Notes under the pieces: generated by a model
The model's input: the letters and a program-made list of their open reading frames with translations, nothing else
What the model was told of the DNA's origin: nothing
Database searches by the model: none
Made by a program: the position numbers and the translations under genes
NCBI RefSeq assembly: GCF_015561195.1
Contig: NZ_JADMSU010000001.1
Coordinates: 62,001-126,000, forward strand
Origin: Collinsella aerofaciens
Lineage (GTDB): Bacteria; Actinomycetota; Coriobacteriia; Coriobacteriales; Coriobacteriaceae
Reading direction: 5' to 3'
Length of the DNA stretch: 64,000 bases
Shown here: piece after piece, positions 7,463 to 17,436 of the stretch
How positions within the stretch are numbered: position 1 is the first letter of the stretch
How the letters are laid out: each line of letters opens with the position of its first letter

Positions 7463-8674
7463 CTAGACCAACTTGAAGCCCTTGCGCTTGCCCACGGAGA
7501 GGGTGTCGCCCAGCTTGAGGGCGCTCGGATCGATGTTGTAGCTCTTGGAAGCCACAGCCTTGCCGTTGATCTTGACGCCGCCGCCGTCGATGTCGCGGCG
7601 GGCCTGACCGGCGCTGGCCGAAAGGCCCAGGTCCTTGAGCAGGCCAGCGAGGTAAATCTGGCCCTCGTCGTTGACGGTCAGCTCAACGTGCTTCTCGGGG
7701 AAGTCGGCAAGCTGGCCCTCCTTGAACACACGGTCGAACTCGGCCTGAGCCTCGTCGCCGGCGCCAGCACCGTGGTAGGTGTCGCACAGGTCGCGGCCTA
7801 GAGCGCGCTTGAGCTCGTAGGGGTCGGCGGAGCCATCGGCCAGGGCGGCGTCGATCTTGTCGACCTCGGCCGGGGCGAGCGAGCTGGCCAGACGATAGTA
7901 CTTGCCGATCATCTCGTCGGGGATGGACATGGTCTTGCCGAACATATCCTTGGGAGCGTCGGTCAGGCCGATGTAGTTGCCATAGGACTTGGACATCTTG
8001 CGCACGCCGTCGGTGCCCTCGAGCAGCGGCATGGTAAGCGCGATCTGCGGCTCCATGCCCATCTTCTCCATGAGCTCGCGGCCGGCGAGCAGGTTGAAGA
8101 GCTGGTCGGTGCCGCCCATCTCGACGTCGGCCTTGATCTGAACGGAGTCGAAGGCCTGCATCACGGGGTACAGAAACTCGTGCAGGGCAATCGGCGTCTG
8201 GGACTGGTAGCGCTTGGTAAAGTCGTCGCGCTCAAGGATGCGGGCGACGGTGAACTTGGAGCACACCTGCAGCAGGCCGGCCAGGTCCATCGAAAGGATC
8301 CAGTCGCCGTTGTGCACGATGGTGGTCTTCTCGGGGTCCAGGATCTTCATGGCCTGGCTCACGTAGGTCTCGGCGTTGGCCTCGATCTGCTCCTGCGAAA
8401 GCTGCGGGCGGGTGGAGTTCTTGCCCGAGGGGTCGCCGATCAGCGCAGTGCCGTTGCCGATGATAAGGGTGACGTTGTGGCCCAGGTCCTGGAACTGACG
8501 CATCTTGCGCAGGGGCACGGCATGGCCCAGGTGCAGGTCGGGGCTGGTGGGATCGACGCCGAGCTTGATGTTGAGGGGCTCGCCCTTCTCAAGCTTCTTG
8601 CGAAGGTCGGCCTCGGGGACGATCTGCGCTGCACCCGAGGTGATGATACGCATTTGCTCGTCAACAGACAGCAT
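7463..8674 (-). CDS. tyrS: Tyrosyl-tRNA synthetase
   Basis: Class I tyrosine-tRNA ligase, 403 residues, full length. The HIGH-type signature HLGH is at residues 48-51 and KMSKS at 226-230. A C-terminal S4-like RNA-binding domain (from about residue 340, with LSASAGQARRDIDGGGVKIN) follows. The start ATG 8674 has AAAGGAGG with 7-base spacing. No T-box leader is evident in the 97 bp upstream. Confidence 0.96.
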   Translation of the reverse strand: MLSVDEQMRIITSGAAQIVPEADLRKKLEKGEPLNIKLGVDPTSPDLHLGHAVPLRKMRQFQDLGHNVTLIIGNGTALIGDPSGKNSTRPQLSQEQIEANAETYVSQAMKILDPEKTTIVHNGDWILSMDLAGLLQVCSKFTVARILERDDFTKRYQSQTPIALHEFLYPVMQAFDSVQIKADVEMGGTDQLFNLLAGRELMEKMGMEPQIALTMPLLEGTDGVRKMSKSYGNYIGLTDAPKDMFGKTMSIPDEMIGKYYRLASSLAPAEVDKIDAALADGSADPYELKRALGRDLCDTYHGAGAGDEAQAEFDRVFKEGQLADFPEKHVELTVNDEGQIYLAGLLKDLGLSASAGQARRDIDGGGVKINGKAVASKSYNIDPSALKLGDTLSVGKRKGFKLV

Positions 8675-8771
8675 TGGGTATCCTCCTTTTGCTATAGCAC
8701 CCTCACCGGATACGGCGGTGCTGGAAGTTCATAAACCCACTAATAATAACCAAAACAGCGCGACGCGGCAC

Positions 8772-10730
8772 CTACGACAGGAAAATCCTCGTCCTGCCGC
8801 ACGCGTCGATAACGACCGGCAAACGCGTGCCGTCACGTTCGACCAAAAAGCGCGCCTGCTGACGGCGCGAGCAGTCACGGCAACGGACCTGCCCCGTTGC
8901 ATCCGTGGCGCAGGCGCCCTCGGCAGTCAGCAAGCAGTGCTCGCACACCATGAGCTCGGGACGGTCGGCATCGACAGGCCCCAAGACACCGGGACAAGCG
9001 GCAAGCTCGGCAACACGCTCCGCATCATTGCCGAGCAACTCGGCCGACAAGTACACCCGCCCCGCCCCGAGTCCGCGCAGCCAGGTAAGCGTGACCCGAT
9101 TCGCGCAGAACACCGGCGCCGCCACGTCAAACGTCATGCCCAGCTCGCGAGCGATCACCACCTGTCCCAGGTTGCGGCAGACGACGCGCCCGGCACGCTG
9201 CATAAGTGAGCGGGTCCGATCAACGTCACCCGTGCGGCACACCTCGTCCAGCACCACAACGGCGTCGGATAAATCGCGTTCTCCGCGCGGATCGGCATCC
9301 ATCAGCTGCCAAGCAAAAACCATGTGAGCGGGAACCGCGCGCTCCGCCAACTCCGTCGACGCACCGCCATCCACCGCAACGTCCTCAAAGGGCAGCACCT
9401 CAACGGCGCGCGCAACGGGTGCAATCGCATCCGCCTCGGCCCGCATGCGCTCCAACACCGCCGCTGTCTGATCCAACACGCCGGCGCTGCGAATCAGGTA
9501 TACCTCGCAGCCCGCGTCCACCTTACGCTTGCAATGCACGACGACGCGCTTCCCCGCTGCGGCATCCACCGGGCAGGGCACCTGCGGCCAGCGCTTGGGC
9601 ACATCGGGGCGCGCGTCGACGCCCGGATAGAACCGAATCTCGAGCATGTCACCCGCCGCCACGGCGGCATCGAGCTCAACGGTCACCTCTTCGTGGCCCA
9701 CAGCGACCAAGCGCCCCACGCGCACGCCCTGGTTAATTGCACGCTCAAAGCTCATCAGCTCGGCACCCGAACGCCCTCGCAGGTACGCATCGGTAAACCC
9801 ACGGTTAAACGACCTTCCCAGTTCGCGCTCAAGCTCTTCCACGGCACCGGGGTCCCACGCGCCGTCGCGCAGCATATCGAGCGCCCGGCGCCAAACCCGC
9901 ACCACGTTGAATACGTAATCGGGGTTCTTCATGCGCCCCTCGATCTTGAGCGACGCCACGCCGGCATCTACAAGCTCGGGCAGATGCGCAATACCCAGAT
10001 AGTCATGCGGACACAGCAGACGATCCCCCTCAACGGCGACAACGCTCTGTCCCGCCTCGTCCACTAGGTCGTACGCCAGACGGCACGGCTGTGTGCAGTC
10101 GCCGCGCATCGCCGATCGTCCACGCCGCAGGGCCGAGAACTCGCACGCCCCCGAATAGCCGATGCAAATCGCACCGTGGCAGAATACCTCGATGGGCACG
10201 CCCGTGGCACAGAGCGCCGCAATCTCGTCGACCGTCAGCTCGCGCGCCGTCGTCACGCGCTCGACCCCCAACTCATCGGCGGCAAGCCGCACGGCGCCTT
10301 CGCTATGAACGCCCGCCTGCGTAGACAGGTGAATCTCGACCCCGGGAATCGCCGCGCTCAGCGCGCAGGCCAACCCGGCATCGGCCACAATCAGAGCATC
10401 GGCGCCCAGCTCCAGTGCATGAGCTCCCAACGCCACCGCGTCGGACAACTCATCGTCAAACACGAACACGTTGAGCGTCACGTACACACGCACGCCATGG
10501 GCATGCGCCACGGCGCAGCCGCGCGCAAACTCGTCATCCGTAAAGCCGTGGGCGCTCACACGGGCGTTAAAGCCGCCCAACCCCGCATAGATGGCATCGG
10601 TACCCGCGGCGATGGCCGCAAGCATCTGGTCGAGTCCGCCCGCCGGTGCCAGCAGCTCGGGCAGCGCCGCACCGGCAGCATCCAATCCAGTCTCGCATTG
10701 TCCGCTCGGCCCCATCGCCCGAATCGCCAT
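8772..10730 (-). CDS. U32 family peptidase (RlhA/YdcP-like)
   Basis: A 652-residue U32 peptidase-family protein. Members of this group act in tRNA or 23S rRNA hydroxylation (TrhP, RlhA) rather than as plain proteases. The N-terminal ELLAPAGGLDQMLAAIAAGT (25-44) is the TIM-barrel start. The U32 signature EVFCHGAICIGYSGACEFS lies at 181-199, and a further Cys-rich stretch ends the protein (VCEHC, then RCRDC). ATG 10730 is preferred to the ATG 27 bases further upstream because AAGGAG is correctly spaced before it. The C-terminal cysteines could hold a metal or Fe-S site. The RNA target is not determinable from sequence. Confidence 0.88.
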   Translation of the reverse strand: MAIRAMGPSGQCETGLDAAGAALPELLAPAGGLDQMLAAIAAGTDAIYAGLGGFNARVSAHGFTDDEFARGCAVAHAHGVRVYVTLNVFVFDDELSDAVALGAHALELGADALIVADAGLACALSAAIPGVEIHLSTQAGVHSEGAVRLAADELGVERVTTARELTVDEIAALCATGVPIEVFCHGAICIGYSGACEFSALRRGRSAMRGDCTQPCRLAYDLVDEAGQSVVAVEGDRLLCPHDYLGIAHLPELVDAGVASLKIEGRMKNPDYVFNVVRVWRRALDMLRDGAWDPGAVEELERELGRSFNRGFTDAYLRGRSGAELMSFERAINQGVRVGRLVAVGHEEVTVELDAAVAAGDMLEIRFYPGVDARPDVPKRWPQVPCPVDAAAGKRVVVHCKRKVDAGCEVYLIRSAGVLDQTAAVLERMRAEADAIAPVARAVEVLPFEDVAVDGGASTELAERAVPAHMVFAWQLMDADPRGERDLSDAVVVLDEVCRTGDVDRTRSLMQRAGRVVCRNLGQVVIARELGMTFDVAAPVFCANRVTLTWLRGLGAGRVYLSAELLGNDAERVAELAACPGVLGPVDADRPELMVCEHCLLTAEGACATDATGQVRCRDCSRRQQARFLVERDGTRLPVVIDACGRTRIFLS

Positions 10731-10892
10731 CGACAAACTCCTTACCAAGGTATGCATTCACTCTGAAAAATGCCGTCTTCCAGCATACACGAGGCCTCGC
10801 GCGCCCCGTTTGGTTTATCGTGTAATAACTTATGTCCATCCTGCCCCGACGGCACATCCACCGTCCGGCACGACATACCTGGAGGTCAATAT

Positions 10893-13091
10893 ATGGGTCC
10901 TCGCCAACGACAGGGACACAGCCGTTCAAAGACGCACGCCCTGCCCATAATCCTGCTCTCGTTTTTGGGCTTTCTGCTGATTGCGGGCGTGGCGTTTGGC
11001 ATCGGCATGGTCGGCAACGTCAACCGCTGGCTGTCCGATCTGCCCGACTACACCGACGCCAACGCGTATCTGGTGAGCGAGCCCACCGAGATCGTCGACT
11101 GCAACGGCAACAAGATCGCGAGATTCTACACGCAAAACCGCAAATCCATCACCAAGGACGAGGTCTCCCCCTACGTGCTGCAGGGCACCGTTGACGTCGA
11201 GGACGAGCGCTTCTACGAGCACGGCGGTATCGACCTGTGGGGTATCGCGCGTGCTGCGGTGGCAACCCTCGGCGGCGGGCACGAAGGCGCCTCGACTATC
11301 ACCCAGCAGCTTGTGCGCAACACCATCCTGCAGGAGGAGCAGTTCGACTCGACCATTGAGCGTAAGGTGCGCGAGGCCTACATCGCCATCAAGATGGAGG
11401 ACATGTACTCCAAAGACGAGATCCTCATGATGTACCTCAACACCATCTATTACGGCCACGGCACCTACGGCATCGAGGCCGCAGCCGAGACCTATCTGTC
11501 CAAGAGCGCCGCCGACCTCACCCTGAGCGAGGCCGCGCTACTCATCGGCCTTCCCAACTCGCCTTCGCAGTACGACCCCACGGTCAATCCCGATCTGGCA
11601 CTGTCCCGCCGCAACAAGGTTCTCGACAACATGCTGCGCCTGGGCCACATCACCCAGGAGGAGCACGATGCCGCACAGGCCGAGCCCATCACCCTCAACG
11701 TGACCGAAATCTCGGGCAGCGGCGTCGACGTATACTCGCAGCCCTACTTTGTCTCCTACGTCAAGCAGCTGCTGGAGCAGGAGTTCTCGACCGACGTGCT
11801 CTTTAAGGGCGGCCTGACCGTCAAGACCACCATCGACCCCACGATGCAGCAGGTGGCAGAGAATGCCGTCCGCGAGCAGCTCGACACGCTCTCGCTTGAC
11901 GGCCTGGACATGGGCATGGTCGTCGTCGACCCCAAGATCGGCTACATCAAGTGCATGGTGGGCGGCTACGACTACAACGCCGACGAGAACCACGTAAACC
12001 ATGCCACGGCCAAGCGTCCCGTCGGCTCCACCTTTAAGGCCTTTACGCTGGCAACTGCCATCCAAAACGGCATGAACCCCAACGTCACCCTCAACTGCAA
12101 CTCGCCGCTCAAGGCCAAGGGCACCACAACCGAGGTACAAAACTACGCCAATCAAAGCTACGGCACCATCACGCTTAAGCAGGCGACGGCATACTCCTCC
12201 AACACCGGCTACATCCAGGTGGCGGAAGCCGTCGGCAACAGCAAGATCATCTCGCTCGTCAAAAAGCTCGGCATCGACCCCGCCAAGGACAACATCGAGG
12301 ACGTTCCCGTCATGACCCTCGGCACCGGCTCGATCTCGCCGCTCGAGATGGCCGCCGCCTACGCGACGTTTGCCAACGGCGGCTACTATCGCCAGCCGAT
12401 CGCCATCGCCGAGATTGACTCTCGTACCGGTTCGGTGCTGTACCAGCACACCGACAATCCCTCACAGGTGCTTACCGAGGGCGAGGCCGCCGCGGTCACC
12501 GATGTTCTGTCCGGCGTCATGAAGGGCAGCGGTACGGGTGCTGCCGGCGCCCTGAGTGTCAACCAGCCCTATGCCGGCAAGACGGGCACCACCGACAACA
12601 CCACCAACCTGTGGTTCTGCGGCTATACCCCGCAGCTGGCATGCGCCCTGTGGACCGGCTATTCCGCGGGCGAGATCCCCATCCAAAAGTACGGCACGGA
12701 CCTGCTGGGCGACAGCACCAACCTGCCTGTCTTTAAGCGGTTTATGAACACCGTTCTGACCGGTACCGAGCGCGAGGAGTTTGCGACCGGAACGGCGCCC
12801 ACCTACAAGAACAACAGCGTCTGGAAGTTCTACGGCACCAACAACACCAAGAAGTCGGAGAACGACGACAAGGACGAGGACGAGGACGAAGAGGAAGAGG
12901 AAACCACCACAACGACTACCACGACGACCACGACCACCGAGACCACAGGCGGCGACACCACCGGCGGCACCGGTACGACCGGTGGCTCGACGGGCGGCTC
13001 CACTGGTGGTTCGACCGGCGGCGATGGCGGCACGCCTACGCCTACGCCCACTCCAGACCCCTCGCCCACGCCTGACGATACGGTCGGCTAA
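10893..13091 (+). CDS. Class A penicillin-binding protein (glycosyltransferase-transpeptidase)
   Basis: A bifunctional peptidoglycan synthase of 732 residues, anchored by one transmembrane segment (about 18-40). The glycosyltransferase 51 domain carries EDERFYEHGG at 103-112. The transpeptidase domain has the serine motif STFK at 379-382, SSN at 435-437 and KTGTT at 563-567, so both activities look intact. The last ~85 residues are low complexity: an acidic run, then poly-Thr, Gly/Thr repeats and a Pro-Thr tail, probably a wall-spanning linker. The start ATG 10893 follows GGAGGTCAATAT; longer in-frame starts lack a ribosome-binding site. A strong terminator follows. Confidence 0.95.
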   Translation: MGPRQRQGHSRSKTHALPIILLSFLGFLLIAGVAFGIGMVGNVNRWLSDLPDYTDANAYLVSEPTEIVDCNGNKIARFYTQNRKSITKDEVSPYVLQGTVDVEDERFYEHGGIDLWGIARAAVATLGGGHEGASTITQQLVRNTILQEEQFDSTIERKVREAYIAIKMEDMYSKDEILMMYLNTIYYGHGTYGIEAAAETYLSKSAADLTLSEAALLIGLPNSPSQYDPTVNPDLALSRRNKVLDNMLRLGHITQEEHDAAQAEPITLNVTEISGSGVDVYSQPYFVSYVKQLLEQEFSTDVLFKGGLTVKTTIDPTMQQVAENAVREQLDTLSLDGLDMGMVVVDPKIGYIKCMVGGYDYNADENHVNHATAKRPVGSTFKAFTLATAIQNGMNPNVTLNCNSPLKAKGTTTEVQNYANQSYGTITLKQATAYSSNTGYIQVAEAVGNSKIISLVKKLGIDPAKDNIEDVPVMTLGTGSISPLEMAAAYATFANGGYYRQPIAIAEIDSRTGSVLYQHTDNPSQVLTEGEAAAVTDVLSGVMKGSGTGAAGALSVNQPYAGKTGTTDNTTNLWFCGYTPQLACALWTGYSAGEIPIQKYGTDLLGDSTNLPVFKRFMNTVLTGTEREEFATGTAPTYKNNSVWKFYGTNNTKKSENDDKDEDEDEEEEETTTTTTTTTTTTETTGGDTTGGTGTTGGSTGGSTGGSTGGDGGTPTPTPTPDPSPTPDDTVG

Positions 13092-13113
13092 GAAGTACGC
13101 GACTAAAGCCAAC

Positions 13114-13152
13114 AAGGCCCCGAGCAGCTTATTGAACTGCTCGGGGCCTTTT
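13114..13152 (+). terminator. Intrinsic terminator of the penicillin-binding protein gene
   Basis: A perfect 12-bp stem (GGCCCCGAGCAG 13116-13127 with CTGCTCGGGGCC 13137-13148) is followed by TTTT. Confidence 0.93.
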
Positions 13153-13193
13153 AGTTTGAAACGACCTGGAGGGCGGTCTTTATACCGGCAAAC

Positions 13194-13226
13194 AAAAAGG
13201 GGGTACCGACCAACGTCGATACCCCT
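13194..13226 (-). terminator. Intrinsic terminator of argR
   Basis: On the minus strand GGGGTATCGAC pairs with GTCGGTACCCC (one mismatch) and is followed by TTTTT at 13194-13198. Confidence 0.8.
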
Positions 13227-13276
13227 TACAAGCCACTATGTCAGCGCACACAATGCCGAACGCACGACCCGCACGC

Positions 13277-13714
13277 CTACTTGCGAGAATTGCTCAACTT
13301 ATTGATCAGCGCCTCGAGACGCTCGCCGTCCTCGGCCGTCTGGGCAATAACCAAAATCGTATCGTTGCCGGCAAGCGAGCCAAGCACATCGGGTAACTCT
13401 GCCGCATCAACGGCGGCGGCGATGCCGGAAGCCGTGCCAGGCTGAGCCTTGATCATAACCAGATTATCGGTACGCAGAACGCCCGTTACGAGCTCGGAAA
13501 CCATACGCTGCAGGTGCAGGTCCTCTGCCAGAACATAGATGCCCTCAGGGAGCTTACGCAGCCCCATGTCGGCAATATCGCGAGAGACAGTCGCCTGCGT
13601 GCAATCAAAGCCCATAGCACGGAGCTCATCAACCAGCACGCGCTGCGTGCGGACATCCTTATTGCGCACAATATCTCTAATGGCATCCTGGCGCCCATTG
13701 CGTTTTTTAGCCAT
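13277..13714 (-). CDS. argR: Arginine repressor
   Basis: ArgR/AhrC family arginine-responsive regulator, 145 residues. An N-terminal winged helix includes the recognition segment TQATVSRDI at 39-47. The C-terminal hexamerisation and arginine-binding domain carries PGTASGIAAAVDA and the late GNDTILVIA strand. The start ATG 13714 (MAKKRNGRQ) is preferred because GGAGAGAGGG lies upstream and the family begins here. It is a single gene with its own terminator. A weak inverted repeat around 13755-13780 could be an operator but does not match a clear ARG box. Confidence 0.94.
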   Translation of the reverse strand: MAKKRNGRQDAIRDIVRNKDVRTQRVLVDELRAMGFDCTQATVSRDIADMGLRKLPEGIYVLAEDLHLQRMVSELVTGVLRTDNLVMIKAQPGTASGIAAAVDAAELPDVLGSLAGNDTILVIAQTAEDGERLEALINKLSNSRK

Positions 13715-13846
13715 ACAAACCCTCTCTCCAAAAGATGGCGGAGACAATCAATCAGTAATTGAATAGTTTAACGCTATTTGAAGGCTTTTGTGTATAAGAA
13801 CGCATTTCGAAACAATTCTATGCAAGTTTGTTTCGTAATGAGCCGT

Positions 13847-14887
13847 TTAGGCGGTTTTTGCGCCCGTCCGGTTAAGAAAAGCTGCCAGATGCGTACACAT
13901 CACGCAGCGCGCGGGCTTAGCGCTGGCGATCGGCCCAAACAACAGACCGAGCCCCCGATGGTTATCCTTGAGCGCGGCGACCATCTGACGGGTTCGAGGC
14001 GCCTCGAGCATATCACGCATGCGGGCGGAACGCTCGATTGACGACACCCCATGCGGGCTCAGACACAAATTCTCGATGCAGGCGACCAGTCCGGCAAAGT
14101 AGAACTTTTGGCTTGCCAGCTTGAGCCGACCACCGCTATCTGCTTCCGAGAGTGAGTCCGCAAGCTCGTCGAGCGCTCGGGTGTCATCGGCTACCCTAGC
14201 ATACATGGTGGGATCAAAGGCATCTGTAAGCTTAGGCGCCACCGCGTGGAAACAAGCGTCGCCGCATCCGGAGACGCGCTGCGCCTGCGAGAGCACGCAC
14301 GCCATAAACTCAACCGTACGGTACGCCTTGCCGTGCGACAGGCATGCCTCAAACAGCGGACGGCTATACATCACGCCAGAGACTTGAGCAACCAAGCCGC
14401 CTAAAATCAACTGAGGCAGCCCGGCCACCATCGAAGATTTGCTATCAATGGAAATATGAGTAGCATCCAAGACGCGCGAATGGCGCTCTCGATGTGCATC
14501 ATAGCGGTCGAGCGACACCGTGGGGAACACTATGTCTGCCGCAGTATCGCACGCGATATCGACCATCTTGGAAAGGGATTGCGGAGCAAACCACTCATCG
14601 GCGTTCATGGCGATGATTTGAGAGCCGCGCGAGGCAGCAAAACCGGCACGAAGACACGCGCCGCGTGTCGCGTCCTCGACGTCAATCAAATCAATATGGA
14701 TGTCCCTGTCGGCAGCAACTTGAAGCGAATGGCGCACACCGGGCGCAGTATCGCGACAGACAACGACAATCTGCAAATCGTAGAGGTCTTGGTTCTGGAT
14801 ACTCTCGAGCGCACGCATCGCATAGCTGGGCGAACCCTCAACAATAAGGATCACCGAAAGTCGCGGATGCGAACCACGTCGAACCAA
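13847..14887 (-). CDS. Glycosyltransferase family 2 protein
   Basis: A GT-A fold glycosyltransferase, 346 residues. It opens with the family pattern PRLSVILIVEGSPSYAMRAL, then LQIVVV near residue 37, and a DxD-like NADEWF around residue 96 that would bind metal and nucleotide sugar. The C-terminal half is divergent and has no membrane helices. The frame starts at TTG 14887, preceded by AGGACGGAAAAC; no ATG is available nearby. It sits alone between truA and argR, away from any polysaccharide cluster, so donor and acceptor are unknown. Confidence 0.8.
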   Translation of the reverse strand: MVRRGSHPRLSVILIVEGSPSYAMRALESIQNQDLYDLQIVVVCRDTAPGVRHSLQVAADRDIHIDLIDVEDATRGACLRAGFAASRGSQIIAMNADEWFAPQSLSKMVDIACDTAADIVFPTVSLDRYDAHRERHSRVLDATHISIDSKSSMVAGLPQLILGGLVAQVSGVMYSRPLFEACLSHGKAYRTVEFMACVLSQAQRVSGCGDACFHAVAPKLTDAFDPTMYARVADDTRALDELADSLSEADSGGRLKLASQKFYFAGLVACIENLCLSPHGVSSIERSARMRDMLEAPRTRQMVAALKDNHRGLGLLFGPIASAKPARCVMCTHLAAFLNRTGAKTA

Positions 14888-15047
14888 GTTTTCCGTCCTC
14901 TCGACAACTGTTAATCAACCGTCGTTCATGGTACACCCCGGCAATAAAAGCAACGGGACGCCGGCTGTGCTGCACGCCAAGAACAGATGTTGCACACGCG
15001 CAGCTCACACATGGCAAACGCCGACGAGGGCGCGACGAGCCCTTCCC

Positions 15048-15872
15048 CTAGTCGAGCACGACAAGCTCGGCGGGATCGTAATCCACGCCCATAAACGTAA
15101 GGCCGCAGGCAGGAGCCGTGGGGCCCGCAGCGGTGCGGTCGCAAGCATCGATGACCTCGCGCATCCACTCGGGTTCACGGCGATGCATGCCAATCTCGAC
15201 AAGCGTGCCCACGATCGTACGGACCATCGAATGCAGAAACGCATTGCCCTCGATGGTGAACGTCAGGATGTCCTCGCCAAACGCAACCTCATGGCCAAAT
15301 TCGGCACGCATCACGCAGCGATGCGTGGGCTTGCCAACGGCCGAAGCGACCTTGCAAAAGCTTTTAAAGTCCTGCTCGCCCAGCAGTGCGGGGCAGGCAG
15401 CAGACATAGCCTCAACATCCAAGGGATAGCGATGCCACCACACGGCACCGCGGGACAGCACAGGGCGCGCATCTCGATCGGCAATACGGTACGTATACGT
15501 ACGGGAGCGCGCGTCAAAACGCGCAGAAAAGCCTTTACGAGCCTTGTAGACCTCGTTAATGGCGATTTCTTTGGGCAGCAGGGCATCCATAGCCCGCAGC
15601 CACCTACGGCGCGTACAAGCGAGCTCAGCGTCCGTTACGGGCACGCTGACATACTGAGCCACGGCATGCACGCCGGCATCGGTACGCCCCGCGCACGTCA
15701 GATCGATCGGGCGGCGAAGCAGCGTCTCGATGGCTCGACGTAGCTCACCCGCAACCGTCGTCTGTCCCGGCTGCTCGGCAAATCCGCTATACGACGAGCC
15801 ATCATAGGCCACGCGAAATACGAGCGTAGCGTCAAGCTCGGAAATCGAATTGAAATCAGACGGCGCAGTCAT
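15048..15872 (-). CDS. truA: tRNA pseudouridine synthase A
   Basis: TruA isomerises uridines 38-40 in the tRNA anticodon arm. The catalytic aspartate is D65 in CAGRTDAGVHA, and the protein is full length (274 residues). The start ATG 15872 has GGGAG 5 bases upstream; an in-frame TTG 15 bases earlier is less likely. It follows the ribosomal operon, as in many Gram-positives, but a strong terminator separates it from rplQ. Confidence 0.95.
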   Translation of the reverse strand: MTAPSDFNSISELDATLVFRVAYDGSSYSGFAEQPGQTTVAGELRRAIETLLRRPIDLTCAGRTDAGVHAVAQYVSVPVTDAELACTRRRWLRAMDALLPKEIAINEVYKARKGFSARFDARSRTYTYRIADRDARPVLSRGAVWWHRYPLDVEAMSAACPALLGEQDFKSFCKVASAVGKPTHRCVMRAEFGHEVAFGEDILTFTIEGNAFLHSMVRTIVGTLVEIGMHRREPEWMREVIDACDRTAAGPTAPACGLTFMGVDYDPAELVVLD

Positions 15873-15907
15873 GGGCGCTCCCAACAAACAAGCAACGGTA
15901 TCGCAAC

Positions 15908-15938
15908 AAAAAAAGAGGGGTACGCGAACGTACCCCTC
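15908..15938 (-). terminator. Intrinsic terminator of the ribosomal operon
   Basis: A perfect 10-bp stem (15915-15924 with 15929-15938) has a UUCG-type tetraloop and seven T on the minus strand, 26 bp after the rplQ stop. It marks the end of the rplE-rplQ block. Confidence 0.95.
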
Positions 15939-15964
15939 GAATATAGCCTATGCAGACGGAATGT

Positions 15965-16432
15965 CTACTCAGCGGTCTCCTCAGCAGGAGCCTCCTCGAC
16001 AGCCTCGACCTTCTTGGGAGCAGCGGCCTTCTTGGGGGCCGGAGCAGCCTTCTTGGCCTTAGGCGTGCAAGGCTCGGTGACGAGCTCCATGATAACGATA
16101 GGAGCGTTGTCGCCCTTACGGTTACCGAGCTTCATGATGCGGGTGTAACCGCCGTTGCGGTCCTGCCACATGCCCTGAGCAGCCTTGTCGAAGATCTCGG
16201 CAACGAGCTGCTTATCGCCGAGCTTGGCGATAGCCAGACGACGAGAGTGCAGGTCGCCCTTCTTGGCCCAGGTGATGATCGGATCGACGACCGAACGCAG
16301 CGCCTTAGCGCGGGTCTCGGTGGTCTTGATGCGGTCGTTCTCGAAGAGGGCCTTAGCAAGGCTCTTCTTCATGGCCTTGGTGTGGCTCGCATCGGTGCCG
16401 AGCTTCAGGCCCTTCTTAACGTTGTGACGCAT
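15965..16432 (-). CDS. rplQ: 50S ribosomal protein L17 with C-terminal extension
   Basis: L17 of the large subunit. The N-terminal RHNVKKGLKLGTDASHTKAM and the KTTETRAKALRSVVDPIITW segment are typical. The core ends near residue 117, and a ~38-residue Ala/Pro/Lys/Glu tail follows, similar in style to the L31 tail. Last gene of the ribosomal operon. Confidence 0.96.
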   Translation of the reverse strand: MRHNVKKGLKLGTDASHTKAMKKSLAKALFENDRIKTTETRAKALRSVVDPIITWAKKGDLHSRRLAIAKLGDKQLVAEIFDKAAQGMWQDRNGGYTRIMKLGNRKGDNAPIVIMELVTEPCTPKAKKAAPAPKKAAAPKKVEAVEEAPAEETAE

Positions 16433-16462
16433 GGTCTAGTTTCTCCTCAAATATGCGAAGCA

Positions 16463-17404
16463 TTAAGCCTTCAGGCTCAGGCCCATGGACTCAAGCTTGT
16501 CCTTCACTTCCTCGATCGACTTAACACCGAAGTTACGGATGTTGAGCAGATCGTTCTCCGAGAACTCAACGAGCTGACGGACCGAGTGAATGCTGGCGCG
16601 CTTAAGGCAGTTGTAGGAACGGACAGAAAGGTCCAGATCCTCGATCTGCTTGTCCAGCTCGGCGTTGTCGTTGGTGACCTCGGGAGCGAAGATCGAAGCC
16701 TCCTCCTCGACCTCGGGGGTCTCGGCAAGGTTCATAAAGGCGGCCATATGCTGGTTGATGATATTGGCAGCCTGGACCACGGCGTCGCGCGGGGCGATGG
16801 AGCCGTTGGTCTCGATCTCGAGGACAAGGCGGTCGTAGTCGGTGTGCTGACCGACACGGCAAGCCTCAACGAGCTTGGCGCAACGGGACACCGGCGAGTA
16901 CAGCGAGTCGACGTGGATCACACCGATGGGATCGTTGTCGCGCTTGTTAGCCTCGCCAGAGACATAGCCGCGGCCATAGCCGATGCGCATGCTCATGGTG
17001 AGATGGCCACCCTCGGTAAGCGTAGCGATGTGCTGCTCGGGGTTGACTAGCTCAAACTCGGACGGAATAAAGAAGTCCGCACCGGTGACCTCGCAGGGGC
17101 CGTCAACAGAAATGGTGGCGGTCGCCTCGTCGGTCGTGCCGAGAGCCCTGAAGACAAGACCCTTGACATTCAGGACGATGTCGGTGACATCCTCGACCAT
17201 GTTAGGGATGGTCATGAACTCGTGCTGTGCACCATCGATCTGAATAGCCTCGACGGCGGCACCCTCGAGCGAGGACAGAAGTACGCGACGAAGGGAGTTA
17301 CCCAGCGTATCGCCGTAGCCACGCTCGAGCGGCTCAACGGAGACACGAGCAGACGTCTCGTTGATCTCTTCGACCTGAACCTGAGGCCTAATGAATTCTG
17401 ACAT
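16463..17404 (-). CDS. rpoA: RNA polymerase subunit alpha
   Basis: Alpha subunit of RNA polymerase, 313 residues. The N-terminal assembly domain includes GYGDTLGNSLRRVLLSSLEG. A flexible linker around 225-245 leads to the C-terminal domain (LDLSVRSYNCLKRASIHSV, then LLNIRNFGVKSIEEV) that contacts UP elements and activators. The order rpsM-rpsK-rpsD-rpoA-rplQ is the conserved alpha operon. Confidence 0.98.
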   Translation of the reverse strand: MSEFIRPQVQVEEINETSARVSVEPLERGYGDTLGNSLRRVLLSSLEGAAVEAIQIDGAQHEFMTIPNMVEDVTDIVLNVKGLVFRALGTTDEATATISVDGPCEVTGADFFIPSEFELVNPEQHIATLTEGGHLTMSMRIGYGRGYVSGEANKRDNDPIGVIHVDSLYSPVSRCAKLVEACRVGQHTDYDRLVLEIETNGSIAPRDAVVQAANIINQHMAAFMNLAETPEVEEEASIFAPEVTNDNAELDKQIEDLDLSVRSYNCLKRASIHSVRQLVEFSENDLLNIRNFGVKSIEEVKDKLESMGLSLKA

Positions 17405-17436
17405 GTATTACCTCCAGCCTCAGCAGCCCGGATGGA

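Noticed and set aside
8675-8771. T-box leader for tyrS
   Set aside because: No T-box consensus or antiterminator pair could be found in the short upstream gap.
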